A stretch of DNA of 22,001 nt, from the NCBI GenBank assembly GCA_028279995.1, contig JANQMQ010000578.1:1-22001 (forward strand). The letters are read 5' to 3'. Below, piece by piece: positions 21,716 through 22,001 of the stretch. Below the pieces are notes generated by a model. The model saw nothing but the letters and a program-made list of their open reading frames with translations, was not told where the DNA came from and searched no databases. The DNA is from Candidatus Phaeomarinibacter sp. (lineage in GTDB: Bacteria > Pseudomonadota > Alphaproteobacteria > CGMCC-115125). The translations under genes and the position numbers were made by a program. The stretch's first letter is position 1, and the number at the start of each line of letters is the position of its first letter.

Positions 21716-22001
21716 ATGACTTCCCTTGCAACAGCCAAAGTCACAGGCATTAGTGGCACTCAGTATGAACTCCAAGTAGACCCTATAGGTACTCAGTACA
21801 AAGAGCGCTCAGGCGTTTACGGGTTCCTCATCCCCCGCGTCGGTGGGTGGAATATCGCCTATTTCGGTGAAACCGACAATTTCCAGCGCAGGCTCTTCCT
21901 GCGGCTCGACAGCCACGACCAGTGGGCCTGCATTCAAGCCGCCGGGGCCACGCACATAGGGACGCTTCATGTCCCGGGTGTGTTGAGCGCCCGCGAAGGT
22001 A
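21716..22001 (+). CDS. GIY-YIG-like nuclease domain protein (partial, runs off the window)
   Basis: The first 95 residues are visible. GVYGFLIPRVGGWNIAYFGE corresponds to the paired GIY and YIG strands (here GVY and YFG). It is followed by TDNFQRRLFLRL with the expected arginine on the helix, then HDQWACIQAAGATHIGTLHV, as in small GIY-YIG-like proteins that end with a metal-binding Glu further on. That Glu lies beyond the edge. AGGTG four bases before ATG supports the start. The role is unknown; such proteins occur in phages and mobile elements. Confidence 0.72.
   Translation, partial: MTSLATAKVTGISGTQYELQVDPIGTQYKERSGVYGFLIPRVGGWNIAYFGETDNFQRRLFLRLDSHDQWACIQAAGATHIGTLHVPGVLSAREG

Noticed and set aside
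1..22001. CRISPR arrays or rRNA genes.
   Set aside because: No regularly spaced repeats and no rRNA-like sequence were seen on reading through the window.

Overview
The window is alphaproteobacterial. The first 3.6 kb is GC-rich core chromosome: a GFA-family gene, then infA, maf, an RNase E/G gene and yacG on one strand, then tRNA-Phe(GAA). The infA-maf-rng-yacG order, the codon use and the dispersed CCCGGA..TCCGGG palindrome at the left edge point to that class. I cannot name the genus.

From tRNA-Phe rightwards the DNA looks like an integrated island of lower and more variable GC. A P4-type tyrosine integrase (3823-5004) sits next to the tRNA, preceded by TGTTGGTA arm-type repeats and followed by a small AlpA/excisionase-like regulator. 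No second copy of the tRNA 3' end is visible, so the island probably runs past the right edge.

The cargo is a stack of modules. Module 1 (5477-9252, leftward) is an overlapping three-gene operon: a two-helix membrane protein, a large HerA/VirD4-like ATPase with a degenerate nuclease-like tail, and a stand-alone serine-recombinase DNA-binding/zinc-ribbon protein with no catalytic domain. I do not recognise it as a named system. Module 2 (10112-13114) is a TIR/SLOG cassette. A leftward zinc-finger/glycine-zipper/TIR-like protein diverges from a rightward operon of a ThsB-like TIR, a second TIR protein and a SLOG-fold nucleotide-sensor protein. The parts resemble Thoeris, but there is no canonical ThsA, so this is the best candidate here for an undescribed system. 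The cassette lies between a 3'-end remnant of a HerA-like ATPase gene (about 9852-10002) and a complete copy of such a gene (13351-14556). A colinear 91-bp direct repeat therefore brackets it. Module 3 (14745-20547) is a three-gene operon of TerB protein, BrxD-like ATPase and Lhr-like helicase, which matches the Shango anti-phage system (sngABC).

The right end is scarred. A fragment of a metallo-beta-lactamase-fold gene is joined directly to a 5'-truncated IS1595-family transposase. After it come a 12-bp-stem hairpin, two abutting inverted DnaA boxes, and the start of a GIY-YIG-like nuclease gene that leaves the window. Taken together, the region reads as an anti-phage defence island at a tRNA-Phe attachment site.
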